From assembly GCA_003255065.1 (NCBI GenBank), contig QAOA01007233.1:248001-312000 (forward strand): DNA of 64,000 nucleotides. The letters are read 5' to 3'. This DNA is from Cercis canadensis. Taxonomy: Eukaryota > Streptophyta > Magnoliopsida > Fabales > Fabaceae. Below, piece by piece: positions 14,601 through 26,878 of this stretch. Below the pieces are notes generated by a model. It saw only the letters and a list, made by a program, of their open reading frames with translations. It had not been told where the DNA came from and made no database searches. The translations under genes were made by a program, and so were the position numbers. Positions within the stretch are counted from its first letter, which is position 1; every line of letters starts with the position of its first letter.

Positions 14601-16467
14601 CCAGTATATTTGTTACTTTGGTAGCAAATAATGTTACTGAATTAAAATCTCGAGGGGAAAGGGTCAAATATTGCTCGTTAAGGTCTGAGCAGAATTTGTT
14701 TCTTTATTTTATAGAATAAAGATATAGATTGTGGATCTTCATTTATTATAAAGAATGATCGTATGAAAAGTAAATTATAATGTATTTTCTTTCTATATAT
14801 GTTTCGCTTTAACATCTTTTTATGCCAGCTCAAGAAGTTGACTTTTCACCCCATTGCTGTATTATCTCTGGCATCTTTAATCTCATCCATCAGTATAGCT
14901 TTGCTAGAGAGCATTTGCGAAGCACCTAAAAATACACTCACAATTTAGGCATAGCAAATTGTGTAGTGTTTGTTGACTCTCTACATCTTACTTTTTTTTT
15001 TTTGGCTTCCTTTCAACTTTGTTGGCAGTGCATGCATGGTCCCAAATGTAAGCTTGGCCCCTTCTGTACAGTTGGTAGAAGATTACAGGAAGTGAGCGTC
15101 TTGGGTGGTCTCATTCTTCCTGTTTGGGGAACCATAGAGAAGGCCCTTTCTAAGCAGGTAACTTGTCTCCTTTGCCTACTTTATCAGCACATAATATGTC
15201 AGAAACCAAAATATTCTAGTGTGAAAGAACTTCATGCTTTGCAGGTGCCGAAGTAATGATTCATGCATTGATTTGGTGATTGAATTTTAGTTTAGTTTTG
15301 AAATGGTTAGGTTGGATTGTGAGAAAATAGTTACAGATAGCTTTCAAGATGATATGACGTGAAATGATAACCTTTAAAATTGTAAGCAATTCCTTGTTTG
15401 ACAAAAAAGCTTACTTTGTGGGAGGGCCTGGTTAGCTGGTTGAGTTGTTGGAGACTATTACTCTACTCTGCTCCTGGTTATACTAATGTTTGAAAAGATG
15501 TCTTTCTGTTTGTTAGTACTTCCAGAAATTATTTCAAATATATTTCTCATGGAAAACCACTCAAAACTGCATCTAACAATCTCTACAGGCCCGCCTAAGT
15601 CATAGGAGGCTTCGAGTTGTACGCATAGAAACTACTACAGAGAACCAACGTATAGTTGGGCTTCTTGTTCCTAATGCAGCGGTTGAAACTGTGCTTCAAG
15701 GTCTCTCTCTCTTCTCTCTCTATGCATGCATACTTACGAATATGCATTCTTAGTTTGCTTAGGTGTGAGGTAAAAAATGTGTATGTTTGTCTGCACTATG
15801 TTAGAGATTGTCCTAAAATCTATTTTACACCTTGTCAATAGTTTTAGTGCAATGTTTAATTGTTTTCATCAAGATATATATTCCCCATGTGGTCCGAATG
15901 AGGAAATTAATAGATAAATCTTAGACGTATTAGAGATTCTCTCTTTATGTGATCATTCAGAGAAAAATTTTCGGTGAAAAGGTTGGCAACCTCCCTCCAC
16001 TTTTTAAATTTCTTTTGTTCTTACAAACAAATAAAATTCAAGAAAAGGCTCTGAAACAAGGTTGTAACCCATGTACATGGACTTATAGAAATGTTAACAC
16101 CTGATAGCAAGAAGGATGCTTAGACTCAAGGGGAGAAAAAACTAACAAAAAACTCTTAGAAATGCCTGAAGAACATTTGAGTCTAGAAATATAATTCCAT
16201 TTTGGCAACAGTCCAGATCAAGCACTTAAGTACTTGTATATTCTCAGAAAGGCTTTGTTTAGGCTCCAATGGAAGGCTTTGAAAGTGGCACTTTTATATT
16301 CTCAGAAGCAAATCTTTGTGAGCTTATTAAAGCCTCTTGGGCTGAAGGCATTTGTCTATGCATTCTGATCTGATTCATTTTCTTCCAAAGAGGATGCAGA
16401 AACCATTCTAATTTTGACTTTGACATCTTTCACAGATCTAGCGTGGGTTCAAGAAATTGATGATTGA
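2622..16467 (+). CDS. FGT1: FORGETTER1 / strawberry-notch homologue, helicase-like chromatin factor
   Basis: Nuclear SBNO-family protein; Arabidopsis FGT1 works with chromatin remodellers to sustain expression of heat-memory genes. Exons read from GT/AG borders and family alignment: 2622-3044, 4235-4300, 4425-4598, 4675-4805, 5013-5089, 6071-6252, 6385-6462, 6768-6900, 8598-8658, 8747-8828, 9436-9561, 9677-9820, 9906-10005, 10088-10219, 10692-10765, 10847-11019, 11220-11313, 11430-11527, 11605-11740, 11954-12060, 12467-12562, 12663-12750, 12856-12976, 13123-13234, 13317-13440, 13544-13621, 13712-13830, 14308-14361, 14452-14554, 15029-15157, 15589-15700, 16436-16467. They sum to 1253 codons in one open frame (1252 aa; I recall Arabidopsis as about 1295). 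Visible domains: two LSD1-type zinc fingers (C30/C33..C48/C51 and C94/C97..C112/C115), a Walker A motif GDGAGVGKG (238-246), a DECH box (350-353), a Cys4-His-Cys3 PHD finger (about 653-702) and a C-terminal helicase-like block with [10 protein letters not shown]. The protein ends AWVQEIDD as in the family. The start follows a GA-rich leader. Confidence 0.95.
5577..5880. mobile_element. Inverted-repeat MITE in FGT1 intron 5
   Basis: The left arm from 5577 (TATTGTGGGGGTGCTAGAAC...) is matched in reverse complement by the right arm ending at 5880. The arms run about 75-80 bases each and include the shared block AAAGTGTCTTCCAA. The centre is AT-rich and noncoding. Pairing continues weakly outside the core, so I could not settle a target-site duplication or assign a superfamily. 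Confidence 0.8.
7212..8162. mobile_element. Mutator-like Pack-MULE in FGT1 intron 8
   Basis: Long terminal inverted repeats begin GGACAAAACTTAGGTAAAGT at 7212 and end with its complement at 8162. The arms run to about 7439 and 7938 (about 225 bases). The element is flanked by perfect 9-bp direct repeats TTTTAAATT (7203-7211 and 8163-8171), as expected for Mutator transposition. There is no transposase; the interior is a captured fragment of a PMEI-type gene, which fits the definition of a Pack-MULE. It lies inside the 6901-8597 intron of FGT1, away from the splice sites. Confidence 0.88.
7440..7762 (-). pseudogene. Captured fragment of a pectin methylesterase / invertase inhibitor (PMEI) gene
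   Basis: Read on the minus strand, the sequence gives a PMEI-like domain: [19 protein letters not shown] near the start, then [20 protein letters not shown] +1 frame change near 7527-7533 leads into [11 protein letters not shown] and further family-like sequence. PMEI proteins are secreted four-helix inhibitors of cell-wall pectin methylesterases or invertases. This copy has no signal peptide, is frameshifted, and runs out at the inner edge of the left terminal repeat, so it is a transduplicated fragment and not a gene. The family call rests on motif recognition without a search. Confidence 0.75.
12277..12302 (+). repeat. (GT)n followed by a G run in FGT1 intron 20
   Basis: Short GT microsatellite running into ten G residues, within the intron 12061-12466. 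Simple repeat only. Confidence 0.8.
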
Positions 16468-17056
16468 CATGAGATGACAGATTTTGCTCACCCATTTTTT
16501 TGTAAAGTGGCAACTGGTTGCTGCCTACAGAAAGTTACTTGCACTTTTGTCAACATCCTGTGGGTTTGGTAGTGCACAAGCAGTTTTTGTTCAAAGAAAA
16601 GGCTCAACCTTAATGCAGAATTTTTTGGAGGGGGGAAGGACTCATCCTCTGCGTCGTTCAATGAAATTGTGCAGTCTTTCATTTTTAATGATTTTTCATT
16701 TTATTACCCATTTTTGGCATATAATCTCATTTTGTATATTTGTAAAGATGATGATAAGCGAAAGACAGTAGATGGCTAGGTTGGTCGCATATAGTTCAGT
16801 TCGAACTAGTTTGTATCAACAGTCAATATGATTAAAATTATAGATGAAGTAAATATTCTTGCGCAAACATTGATTGTCCCAAACCCAGACAGCAATATAA
16901 ACACACATAACTTGGTATGATTAAAAGGGGAAAAGTCAATGGAGTAATGTTTTCAGGAGTAACAATAAGATACTCCTTTAGGCTTAAACTTCACTCCATT
17001 CACCAAACACACTTAGAAGGCACACGAATCTTATTCTCAATCTAGATTCTGTGAAA
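16468..17056. other. Convergent 3' intergenic spacer between FGT1 and a metacaspase gene
   Basis: FGT1 (+) ends at 16467 and the metacaspase (-) ends at 17057, so the genes converge with 589 bases between stop codons. This space must hold both 3' UTRs. Small open frames here have no recognisable content. Confidence 0.7.
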
Positions 17057-18884
17057 TCAGCACACAAAAGGGGCATCAACATGGTGGTCACCGCAGTAGA
17101 GTCCTGGCTGTTGAGTGAAACCTTGCATCTTGAGCTTCTCTCTAGCCTTGAGCACAAGCTCCTGGTTTGTAACTGCACCATCAGTCTCCTCAATTATAGT
17201 CTGGATTGCATTGCTAAAAGCTCCATAAGCTTTTTCAGCATTTCCCGAAGGACTTGCATCGGCGGAAGTTTGGTCAGTCTGGCAGCCACTCATGAGAATT
17301 CCACCATCTGGAAGGCCACGCTTAGTTGAACCAGCATATATCTCATGCTTACTGCCCACTTGTGTCTCCAATGCAGGTTTTGCATATCCCTCATCATTCT
17401 CATCAAGTTTTACTTTGAGAAATTCTTGGGCGACACTTCCGACCATCCCCAAAATTCCACCATGTTCTCCCTCTCCACTCTCACCTTGTCCATGTTGGAG
17501 TTTGTTCAAGATGACCTTCATGAACTTCTTCACTTTAGGGCTAGCATCTTCCCCAAAGACATCGAAAAGTGTAGGTCTCAGTTTCCCAACATCTATGTCA
17601 TCTTTCCCAGTTTTCTGCTTGAGTATGTCAATGAGAGTTGAGAGAGGCAGAGACCTATTCTTGACATAGCCATGCTCCCCCCCATATCCAATTTCAATTT
17701 CCCTTTCTTCCACATCCTCCCGGTCTCCATGTCTGTGGTGACGCAATGCCGAAGGGATGTGAATTCCACGAGACTCAATTGCATCTTCCACAGTTCGATG
17801 CAGAAAGCTTTTAAATCCAAACCCAGACCCTGATTCCTGCTCTCCTTCTTTTGTGCTATCTCCTATCTGTTCCTTAGTTTCTTCAACAAGCCCACCGCTA
17901 TGGCAAGAATCTGACACAATTGTAAGCCTACATCCTCTGGGGACCTTATTTACAAATTCCTTGAAATCATCATCTGTACACAATTACCATTACTTCCCAT
18001 CACAATCATGCCAATACATAATGATTTAATCCAGAAATACTATGCAGCAAAAGGGGAAAAAAATATTGAGAAATACTACTATTTTGAATATACCAAGTGA
18101 ACAATTCCCATAAAACAAACAAACAGATGAAAACTTGCGCATGAAATTTCCAGAATCTGACAGGGGTCGAAATAAGTAAATCATCACCTAGAGTCAACGA
18201 CAAAATCATCCTCTAACAATCATATGCTTTGCTTTTTGGTACAATTACTACTATATTCTAAGCTTGCATATCTAAAATATAGACTATTTTCTTTGATTTT
18301 AAAATGTGCTAATATGTAACACTGATGAATTTACATCTAAATCTCTAGCTTCCAATCACTGGCCTTAAGTTCAATCATATAATCTAATATTTATATGTAA
18401 GATGAACTGGTTAATTAGTAATCTGCATCTGAAGAGAACGAAAGAAAGAAAAAAGAATTTGGGAAATAAATAATGAAATGAAAGTTGCTGTTTAGAAAAA
18501 AAGGTAAGAGAAAAATGTATTTCGAAAAGGTAACGAACCGGTGATGAGATTCATATCGCAAGGAACAATGCATTCATCGTAGCCGGTGTCGTCGTCTTCG
18601 CCGCTCTCGGCGGGAAGGCGGGTGCCATGGCCGCTATAGTGAATGAAGAGCACATCGCCGGGCTCCGCCGATCGGAGGAGCCTGGCAAGCGTTGATCGGA
18701 TGTTCTTGCCGGTGGGTTGGGCGTAGGAATCATCGGTGTCGATCAACACGGTGATGTCGTCCTCAGAGAATCCGTAGCGTTGGATCAGACAATTGTACAT
18801 TCTCCATACATCGTTGATGCACCCTTTGAGCTCTGCTTTTGTTCCTGGGTAGTTGCAGCCAATCAGAACCGCCTTCTTTGCCAT
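17057..18884 (-). CDS. Type II metacaspase, first of a tandem pair
   Basis: Calcium-dependent cysteine protease (clan CD) that cleaves after Arg/Lys and acts in plant cell death and wound signalling. Two exons on the minus strand, 18884-18539 and 17973-17057, joined by a GT..AG intron, give 420 aa. Catalytic His86 lies in [10 protein letters not shown] and catalytic Cys139 in [10 protein letters not shown] variable linker (about 155-220) precedes SLPL, with Arg222 where Arabidopsis MC4 has its autocleavage Lys225. The p10-like domain ends [17 protein letters not shown]. No signal peptide or prodomain, as usual for type II. Closest in layout and length to Arabidopsis MC4/MC5. It is convergent with FGT1 and in tandem with a second copy at 20583-23886. 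Confidence 0.95.
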
Positions 18885-20582
18885 TCCTATTACTCACTCT
18901 GATCTCACTTTCTGCCTCTTTTGTTTGGCTCCCCTTTTCCTTCTTCTATGCAAAATTCACTTTTTGGCTTTGATTTGCTTCTATGTCTATGAGTAACTCT
19001 AACTACTATTCCAACTTTATTTGAGTACCACTCATTCCCTCACATTTATTAATTATTAGCACTGTGACTGTCAACAATTAAATCTTTAGACAGTTTTACA
19101 ATTTACTATTATGAAATAAAATTTTGTTGTCCACCAAATAATTTGTAACTGAGTAATACTATGATATGAAAAACAAAAGCACAAAGCATATGCACAAAAA
19201 TTGCCCTAAAATTGTAGAAAGGGGAAGCCAGAGAACATAGTTTGGCCATAAAAGAGTAGAAAGCATTCACGTACCTGGAAAATTGAGTGATTGAACCCAA
19301 GGGGAACGAGAGGCGGTGGTCGGATGTGAGGAATGGAGGCAGTGGTCGTTGAAGAAGCCTTCTTCTCTTGCGTAGTTGCAATGTGGAGAGGCAAATGAAC
19401 TTGATGAGGGATTTTGGAGATGGGGACAGGGACAAAATAGACTTTTTATATTTTAAAAAAGTTTCTCATGTTATGTGAATCTAAGAATATCACCCCCATC
19501 GAAATTATTTTGTAGGAAACTTGTTCCAAAATTGTTTCTAGTAATCCTATTTGCCTGAGAATATTTTTTTAAAACTTTGTACTAAATATGAGAATCTTAG
19601 TTTTCTAAGTCATGATTCCCAAGAAACTAAGAAAAATCCTTATACTAAACGCCCTGTTAGAGTCATAATTAAAAGAAAAAAAAATCCTATTATGCAATGA
19701 AAGACTATAACTTATAAATAAGCACATTTACGGCCAGCTGATCAAGAGAAATAAATGTATGACATGATTATAAATAACATTTTAATTGACCTAATATAAT
19801 ATTATTGCGATCTCAAATGATTAAATAAAATATATACATGATAACATTTAGCTGTAAATGTAAGAATTTGTAGTTTATTTTAAGAAATAATTATATTAAT
19901 TTCTTCTAAAGTTTTACGAAGTTATACATCTTTGTTAATAATTTATAGAGATTTTGGATCAAAAGTTTGTATGTTTCTTTAATTTTTTTTTTCCAACTTC
20001 ATTCCTTGCTAATTTCAATTTGCTATTTTTTGAAATTAATATATCAGAAGTTTTTAAATTTCCATTTTTAATTTGGTGAGTTTATAACTAGTAAATAATT
20101 GTTCTCTTGTAAATTCTGTGTTTAAATTTAAAGTTATAGTCAAAGTAAATAAGAAAATAGTGAGTAAATAATTTATAATTAGTCTAAACAATATATATGA
20201 GATTCTGAGTTAAAAATCAAAATCAGGTTCATATATAAGACAAACCCATTAATGGACAATAAGTAAAGGATCTCATTGAATTCCCTATCAGTAGTGATCC
20301 TCACGCATGTAAATAGTGGACAGATCCAATTGGAAGGATTATATTGCCATATCATATCTTGACATCTAGCTATTTCTCGAATATTCAAATCCTCTAGATA
20401 TATATATGTAAAAGTATGCAATTTAAAATAAATTATATGAATTTCCTCAGAAGTTTGAGAAAATTGCAAGCTTTTTTTCTCATTGTTTCCAAAATCATAT
20501 AGAAACAGAAGTCCCATATTTCAAAATGTAACATAATTAATCCAAATCTTCCATGCATGTCATTTTTTGAATCAAATCAAAA
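18885..20582. other. Intergenic DNA between the two metacaspase genes
   Basis: Contains the promoter of the downstream metacaspase (gene starts at 18884 on the minus strand) and the 3' region of the other copy. Minus-strand reading frames at about 19206-19435 end at a donor-like CAG|GTACGTG, but no downstream exon or family could be recognised. The rest is AT-rich with no feature. Confidence 0.5.
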
Positions 20583-23500
20583 TCAGCACAGAAAAGGAGC
20601 ATCAACGTGGTGGTCACTACAATAGAGTCCAGGTCTTTGAGCAAAACCCTGCCTCTTCAACCTCCTCCTAGCCTCAATCACAAGCTCCTTGTTAGTAACT
20701 TGACCATCTTTCTCCTCAATTATAGCCTGAATCACATTGCTGCAAGCCCCATAAGCTTCCTCAGAGTGTCCCAAAGGACTTGCATCTGCTGAAGTTTGAT
20801 CACTTTGGCACCCACTTATCAGAATCCCACTGTCTGGAAACCCTCCCTTTGTTGCTCCAGCATACACTTCTCTCTTACCACCCACTAATATTTCTGTATC
20901 TTCCATCTTTTGTTTCATAAACTCTTGAGCTGCATTTCCCACCATCCCAAAAATTCCACCATGTTGGATTTTGTTGAGGAGAACCTTCATGAACTTCTTC
21001 ACTTTTGGGCTAGCATCTTCCCCAAACATGTCAAAAAGTGTAGGCCTTAGTTTCCCAACATCTATGTCATCTTTCCCTGTTTTGTGCTTTAGGATTTCAA
21101 TTAGAGTTGGGAGAGGCAGAGACCTACTCTTGAGGTAACCATGGTGATAGCCTTCATGTGCAATTTCAATGTCTCTTTCTTCAGCATTTTCCTTTTGTTT
21201 TTGGTGATGGTATTCTGAAGGGATATGAATAGACTCAAATGCATCCTGCATAGTTTGAAGCAGAAAGGTTGTGAGTCCAAAGGCAGAGCTTGAATCCTCG
21301 CCTTCCTTTTTTGTGCTCTCTCCTACTTGCTCCTTTGATTCTTCAATCAGGCCACCACTGTGGCACGAATCTGATACAATTGTGATCTTGCAACCTCTAG
21401 GGACCTCATCTACATATTCCCTGAAATCATCATCTGTTTACACACAAACATAACATGCCCATCACATTGAGTAAACAAAGATCTACATGTGTCTCAATTT
21501 AAGTTAACAACAAAGGGGGAAAAAGACATTTAATTGGAGCTAATTATGCAAAAACTTGTGTAAGTATGAACAGGTGTGATTATATCTGATGTGTATAAAA
21601 TATAGAGATTCCAATTAGCATCATTCCAATATAACTTAACTCCAAATAATACTACTATTTTAGATGCCGAGTTTTTCATAAAAAAAAAATAAGAGTAAAA
21701 CCCCTTTTTAGTCCCTGAAAAATTCAACGATGGACAAGTTAGTCCCCCAAAAATGTTCGCTGACAATTTCGTCCTCAAATTATGGTTCCGTACGACAAAT
21801 TAGTCCTCGAAAAATTTTCGCTGACAATTTAATCTTCGAATTATGGTTCCGTACGACAAATTAGTCCTCAATTGAGGATTAATTCGAGGACTAATTTGTC
21901 GTATGAAACCATAATTCGATGACTAAATTGTCAGCGAATATAATTCGAGGACTAATTTGTCGTACGGAACCATAATTCGAGGACGAAATTGTCAGCAAAC
22001 ATTTTTGGAGGACTAACTTGTCAATCACTGAATAATTCAGGGATTAAAAAGGGGTTTTACTCAAAAAATAAACAAATGTGAACTTCAAAGAGGTTTTTCT
22101 AGTGCCTTATATGTATCTGATGTCTGGATCTATTGTTCAATCTTTATGTGTCACATGGACATAATTTAAATTAGTTATATCATCAAAATAGTCATACTCT
22201 ATATGGTCAAAGTCATATCTTCTGTTACTTCTACAGGAACCTTCTAGGTACCGTAAAATTGTTCAAACTTCTATATTTCATAAAAAATTACATTAGATTA
22301 ATTTTAAATAAGACTCTATTCTCCTTAAGTTTTTGAGATATGTACTTGTAGTTCTATTTTCAACAAGTACCTTAATACATGATAACATATTGTTCATTGT
22401 TTCCTTTGAAATTCTTAAGAGTAACAAACTAAATGTAAATATGACAGGCTCCTCAACCAAATAAAAAAGATGACGAGCTCCCATATAAGTAAACTTCCAT
22501 CAAGAAAAAGAATCAACAGAGATATTGCACCAAAAAAGTGAAATTATATATACATTAAAAAAAATAGAGAAATTACATGCTAATTAATTTGGTTATAGGA
22601 TTAAATCTCCATACTGCTATATAACAAAACACATTCTCTAATTTGATTTTTTTTTTCAATTCTTCTTAATTTCAAAAGGTTATGGGATCAAATCTGCATA
22701 CTTCTATATAAACATACCTCATAAGAAAGTTATCATTATTTAGAGTAATGGTATTTATACATTAACTAAAATAACACCTTTTTATATTTGTGCAAAGATC
22801 TCCATTCAAGTTAATAGAAAACGATTTAAGTGAGACTAATTGAACTTTTTTCTTTTAATTTTTATAAAGAGAGTCTAATTGAACTTTGAACATAAATGGA
22901 GGGATGCATATCTGTGACTGTAAATAATATGTAAATAGAAGAATTCTATTAAAATCATATGCCAATATAACATGATTGTATGGAGAAATTAATAATATTA
23001 CTTTTGAATATGCGCAAGAAACAAATAAACAAATATGATGAACTTCTATATGAAATTTCATGAATTTAAATTTAATTGACTATCAATAAAATTCTATGTA
23101 CTATCAATCATTTAAATTCAAATTTGGTGGCCCTCAAATAGTTAAATTATAATTTAAATATATGAATTCAAATGATTTGGTTAGCTGTTCATAAATATAT
23201 ACATTCAAATTTAGTGTTTGTGGGATACTAGTGAGAATTTTGGGTGATTTCTAAGAGGTTATTGATTCAACCTATTTATGTACAAAAGACAAACGAATTA
23301 GTTTGAAAGAAATGGTGGGTTTTTTTTTTTTCTCCCATTTTTTTTGGTAATAAAAAATGATAGTAAGGATAAATTACTCAAATATTATTGGACATGGCAC
23401 CAATAGCATGCTTAGAATCTCACAAAGGGGCAAATAGAAATCCACCCAAATTATTATTATTTTTTATCTAAATAGACAGAGAGAGAAAATGAATAAAAAT

Positions 23501-23886
23501 TGATGTATTGTAATAAGAAGTTGAAGAGTAAAGAATGCACCAGTGATGAGATTCATATCGCAAGGAACAATGCACTCGTCGTAGCCAGTGTCATCTTCCT
23601 CGCCAGTCTCCGCCGGCAGGCGAGTGCCGTGGCCGCTATAGTGCACGAAAAGCACGTCTCCTGGCTTCGCCGACCGGACGAGGGTGGCCAGTGCTGACCG
23701 GATATTTTTTCCGTTGGGTTTGGTGTAGGACTTGTCTGTGTCTATCAAAACGGTGATGTCGTTTTCCGAGAAGCCATAGCGGTTGATCAAGCACGTGTAC
23801 ATCCTCCAAACGTCGTTGATGCACCCTTTCAGCTCCGCCTTCGTTCCTGGGTAGTTGCAACCAATCAGCACCGCCTTCTTCGCCAT
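20583..23886 (-). CDS. Type II metacaspase, second of a tandem pair
   Basis: Paralogue of the neighbouring metacaspase. Exon 1 is 23886-23541 and exon 2 is 21433-20583, joined across a 2107-base GT..AG intron; together they give 398 aa. The intron position and phase (after codon 115, phase 1) are identical in both copies. His86 ([10 protein letters not shown]) and Cys139 (SDSCHSGGL) are kept, as is an Arg before SLPL. The linker and the segment before the p10 domain are shorter than in the first copy, accounting for the 22-residue difference. The C-terminus is [16 protein letters not shown]. The gene appears intact; its intron carries a palindromic MITE. Confidence 0.94.
21693..22062. mobile_element. 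Palindromic MULE-type MITE in metacaspase intron
   Basis: The element starts GAGTAAAACCCCTTTTTAGT and ends with its reverse complement (...GGGGTTTTACTC) at 22062. Almost the whole 370 bases fold as one hairpin, with a palindromic centre TCCTCAATTGAGGA near 21872. Each arm carries internal repeats of 'atggttccgtacgacaaattagtcctc'. It is flanked by perfect 9-bp repeats AAAAAATAA (21684-21692 and 22063-22071). The flanks are A-rich, which weakens the target-site evidence somewhat. No coding capacity. Confidence 0.85.
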
Positions 23887-24633
23887 AGCTATCTCTGAAT
23901 TGAGCTTAACTCACTTTCTCTGCTTCCTTCTATATGTTTTTATATCTTGAAAGAACACAAAGCACACTTACTTGTATTTAGCTGTCTCTCCTACTTATTT
24001 TGTACCTAAAAATTACAAATGATTATGGTGTCATGCCACATTGAGATGGTAGTTCGTTTTGGAGTTAATTTGGAGGAATACATCCTATCCTATATATATA
24101 TTACAAGGTAATTTGTTTATGGATTCTTTAAATTATGATAATGACCTTTTTTTTTTTTTTTGCTGAATTTATAAGAAATAATATCATACCATGTATGGAG
24201 AATTCATCTTATTGATTGTTAATGACAAGTTTAACTATTTGGACCTCCTTTAAAAGTTGCTCTCTCATTTTGAAGCTAGCAACTAGGACCCAATCATGGT
24301 CTTCCTTATCTATGATTATACCTCAATGCTTGAAAAATTCTTAGGTGGACTTAAGTGTGTGGACCATATATGGAATAAGAATTATGGATCTCACCGAAGA
24401 ATCGTGGTATTTTTTTATATATTAAGAATTTTTGTGTGGGGTCTAGTGGCACCTGTCATGAGTTCTATCCCCTTATTTGCTTCCCTCACATTCCTCTAGA
24501 GTATTGTGCTTTTATATAAATAAATAAATAAATTCTATGTAGCCCTTGGACACAATGTATCTACCATGACAATGAATTGTGAGTCTTATAGGTAAAATTC
24601 ATGTGGAACTTATGGTGGATCCCATGTGAAATT
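23887..24633. other. Promoter-side intergenic DNA of the second metacaspase
   Basis: AT-rich sequence upstream of the minus-strand start at 23886. No gene, hairpin or clear element could be identified. Confidence 0.5.
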
Positions 24634-25356
24634 CTAAATATGTTTGGTATATATAGGGTAAAGTTAAAAGAGTATAACTTATTTATTATTACTCTTTAAA
24701 ATCTTACTATATTAATTTCTGCCTTGATCATACTAAACGCACTTGTAAGTATTACCAGGTAGGATATGAAGATGTAAAAGAGGTGCAAAATGCTGATATG
24801 TGGAGATAATGTTCATCTAATAGTAGAGTGTAACTGTCTTTTATTATAGTTAATACAATCTCCGGTCCAAAATTAATGAGGAGAACAAAAGGTCCTCAAA
24901 CAATCAGAATACCATAGACCCATTTGACCAAGCTAACCATTTATTTTGGCTAACACTGAAAGCCCCAAATGTGTGACAAATTAAAAATAAAATTNCTAAA
25001 TATGTTTGGTATATATAGGGTAAAGTTAAAAGAGTATAACTTATTTATTATTACTCTTTAAAATCTTACTATATTAATTTCTGCCTTCATCATACTAAAC
25101 GCACTTGTAAGTATTATTAGGTAGGATATGAAGATGTAAAAGAGGTGCAAAATGCTGATCTGTGGAGATAATGTTCATCTAATAGTAGAGTGTAACTGTC
25201 TGTTATTATAGTAAATACAATCTCGGGTCCAAAATTAATGAGGAGAACAAAAGGTCCTCAAACAATCAGAATACCATAGACCCATTTGACCAAGCTAACC
25301 ATTTATTTTGGCTAACACTGAAAGCCCCAAATGTGTGACAAATTAAAAATAAAATT
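24634..25356. repeat. 361-bp direct duplication across a single N (24995)
   Basis: Bases 24634-24994 and 24996-25356 are the same 361-base sequence, with about seven substitutions and no length change. A single N separates them exactly at the join. Together these suggest two haplotype ends joined without collapsing the overlap. A real recent tandem duplication cannot be excluded. It lies just downstream of the peroxidase stop codon. Confidence 0.85.
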
Positions 25357-25381
25357 AACCAAACACAAACTCGAACACCCA

Positions 25382-26800
25382 TTAGATATGATTAACAAAA
25401 TTGCAGTTCACTCTGATTTCACCTTCATTTGGCCTAGTCAGGACCTGAACATTCCCAAGCTTCACCATTGACGTTGCAAACTGGCTAGTGAAAAGGAAAG
25501 GTTGAGTTGCAAATGCTTCTACAAAAGGAGCAGTTCTTGCATCTGAAAAGAGTGATTGATCTGTTGACAATAGCCCTACCTTCCTCTGAAGATTTGTGTA
25601 ATAAGTAGTGTCAAAAGTCCTTGGAGTTATCACATCAAGGTGCACCAAATCCAACTCTCTTGTACATCTTTTCCTCAACATTTTCAAGTAAAAGATGTTA
25701 AGTGAGGGATCAGGGTTTCCAGTGCCAGTGAAATTGTAGAGCCTGTCCATAAAGGAAGAACAAGTACTTCTTCCAATGGTGTGTGAACCAGAGAGGGTGA
25801 CCAAATCAAGTATGTCTAACCCTCTTTCCTGAAAAAATTGAAGTAGACCTGTGATGTTTTCATGGCCATGGGGAACCAAATTGGCTTCTCTGGCTATGGA
25901 AATTTTGCCGTCTTTACGGCCAAATGGGACTTCCCAGAATGGACCTCCAGCTAAAATGGTGGCATCTCTTGCAGCAGCAGTGAGAATGTCAGCACAAGAT
26001 ACAGTTCTAGGACACCTCTTCTCTACCTCTGCCTTAATGTCATCAATCACTTGGAAACCTCTCAGGGTTCTGCTCTCAAAAGCTGACCTTTCACTCCCTC
26101 GATGGTTCAGAAGAATTGATGCATCACATCCCTGCATTTCAATCAATGGAATGGCATTAAAACAAAGCAATTTATTTCACATCTAGATCGAGATAACACT
26201 CTTATTAATGAAATATTGAATCGAAGTTAAAACACCTACCACTAATTCTAACTACATTTTATTACAAACAATCACTCCAATAAACCACTGTAGAAACTTT
26301 TTGTTAAAGGGAATATAAGCATGATGATCTCCAATGGTGCTTAGTGTATCATGTGGTACATGTTTATTTGTAACATGTGAAAGTGTTGCATAATGCACTT
26401 TGGCCTATTTAAGAGTACCCTCGTTTTTTCCTTCTGAGTAGAGAATCTCAGAACAGATTTTAGAGTATAAGAGGTAACATTGTCAAATACAAGTGAGAGA
26501 TAGAGAGAGAGAAGGAGATTGAATTGGTACCCTAACGGCGCAGTCGTGGAAATGGAGGCGGATGATGGCAGGGGCCAAGGTTGGATCCTTCTTAAGCCAA
26601 GCACTGACCTTTAGTGAAATAATGCCTTCGGCATCTGGACATGTTCTATGATAGTGATCAATAGAGAGCAAGGCTTCAGGTGGCAATGACTCTGCTGATT
26701 TCTTGCGCAAGTTTTGTGTTGTAGCAGCCACACTAGAAGTGGTGCACAACTCCAATATCACCAACAGATTTAGAAACACAGAATGGTAGGAGATCTTCAT
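25382..26800 (-). CDS. Class III secretory peroxidase, PRX7-like
   Basis: Haem peroxidase of the cell wall/apoplast, oxidising phenolics with H2O2. Exon 1 is 26800-26531 and exon 2 is 26131-25382 (339 aa). Residues 1-25 form a hydrophobic signal peptide ending near SVAA. Distal Arg81 and His85 lie in RLHFHDCAV and the proximal haem ligand His207 in LSGSHTIG. The cysteines around GCDASILL and VSCADIL are present. Wording such as RTLRGFQVIDDIKAEVEKRCP resembles Arabidopsis PRX7. Class III genes typically have three introns; only the first (between AVR and GCDAS) is seen. The sequence downstream is intact. Exact subfamily is inferred from memory of the family. Confidence 0.93.
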
Positions 26801-26878
26801 GTTTTGTTACTTGCTAGCTCACTGCCAGAGTAGTATGAGAGAGTTGTGTTGATGTGTTTGGCACATAATGAGAGCAAC

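Noticed and set aside
19109..19435. Minus-strand reading frames ending at a donor-like CAG|GTACGTG
   Set aside because: No homology recognised and no partner exon; lies in a normal intergenic space.
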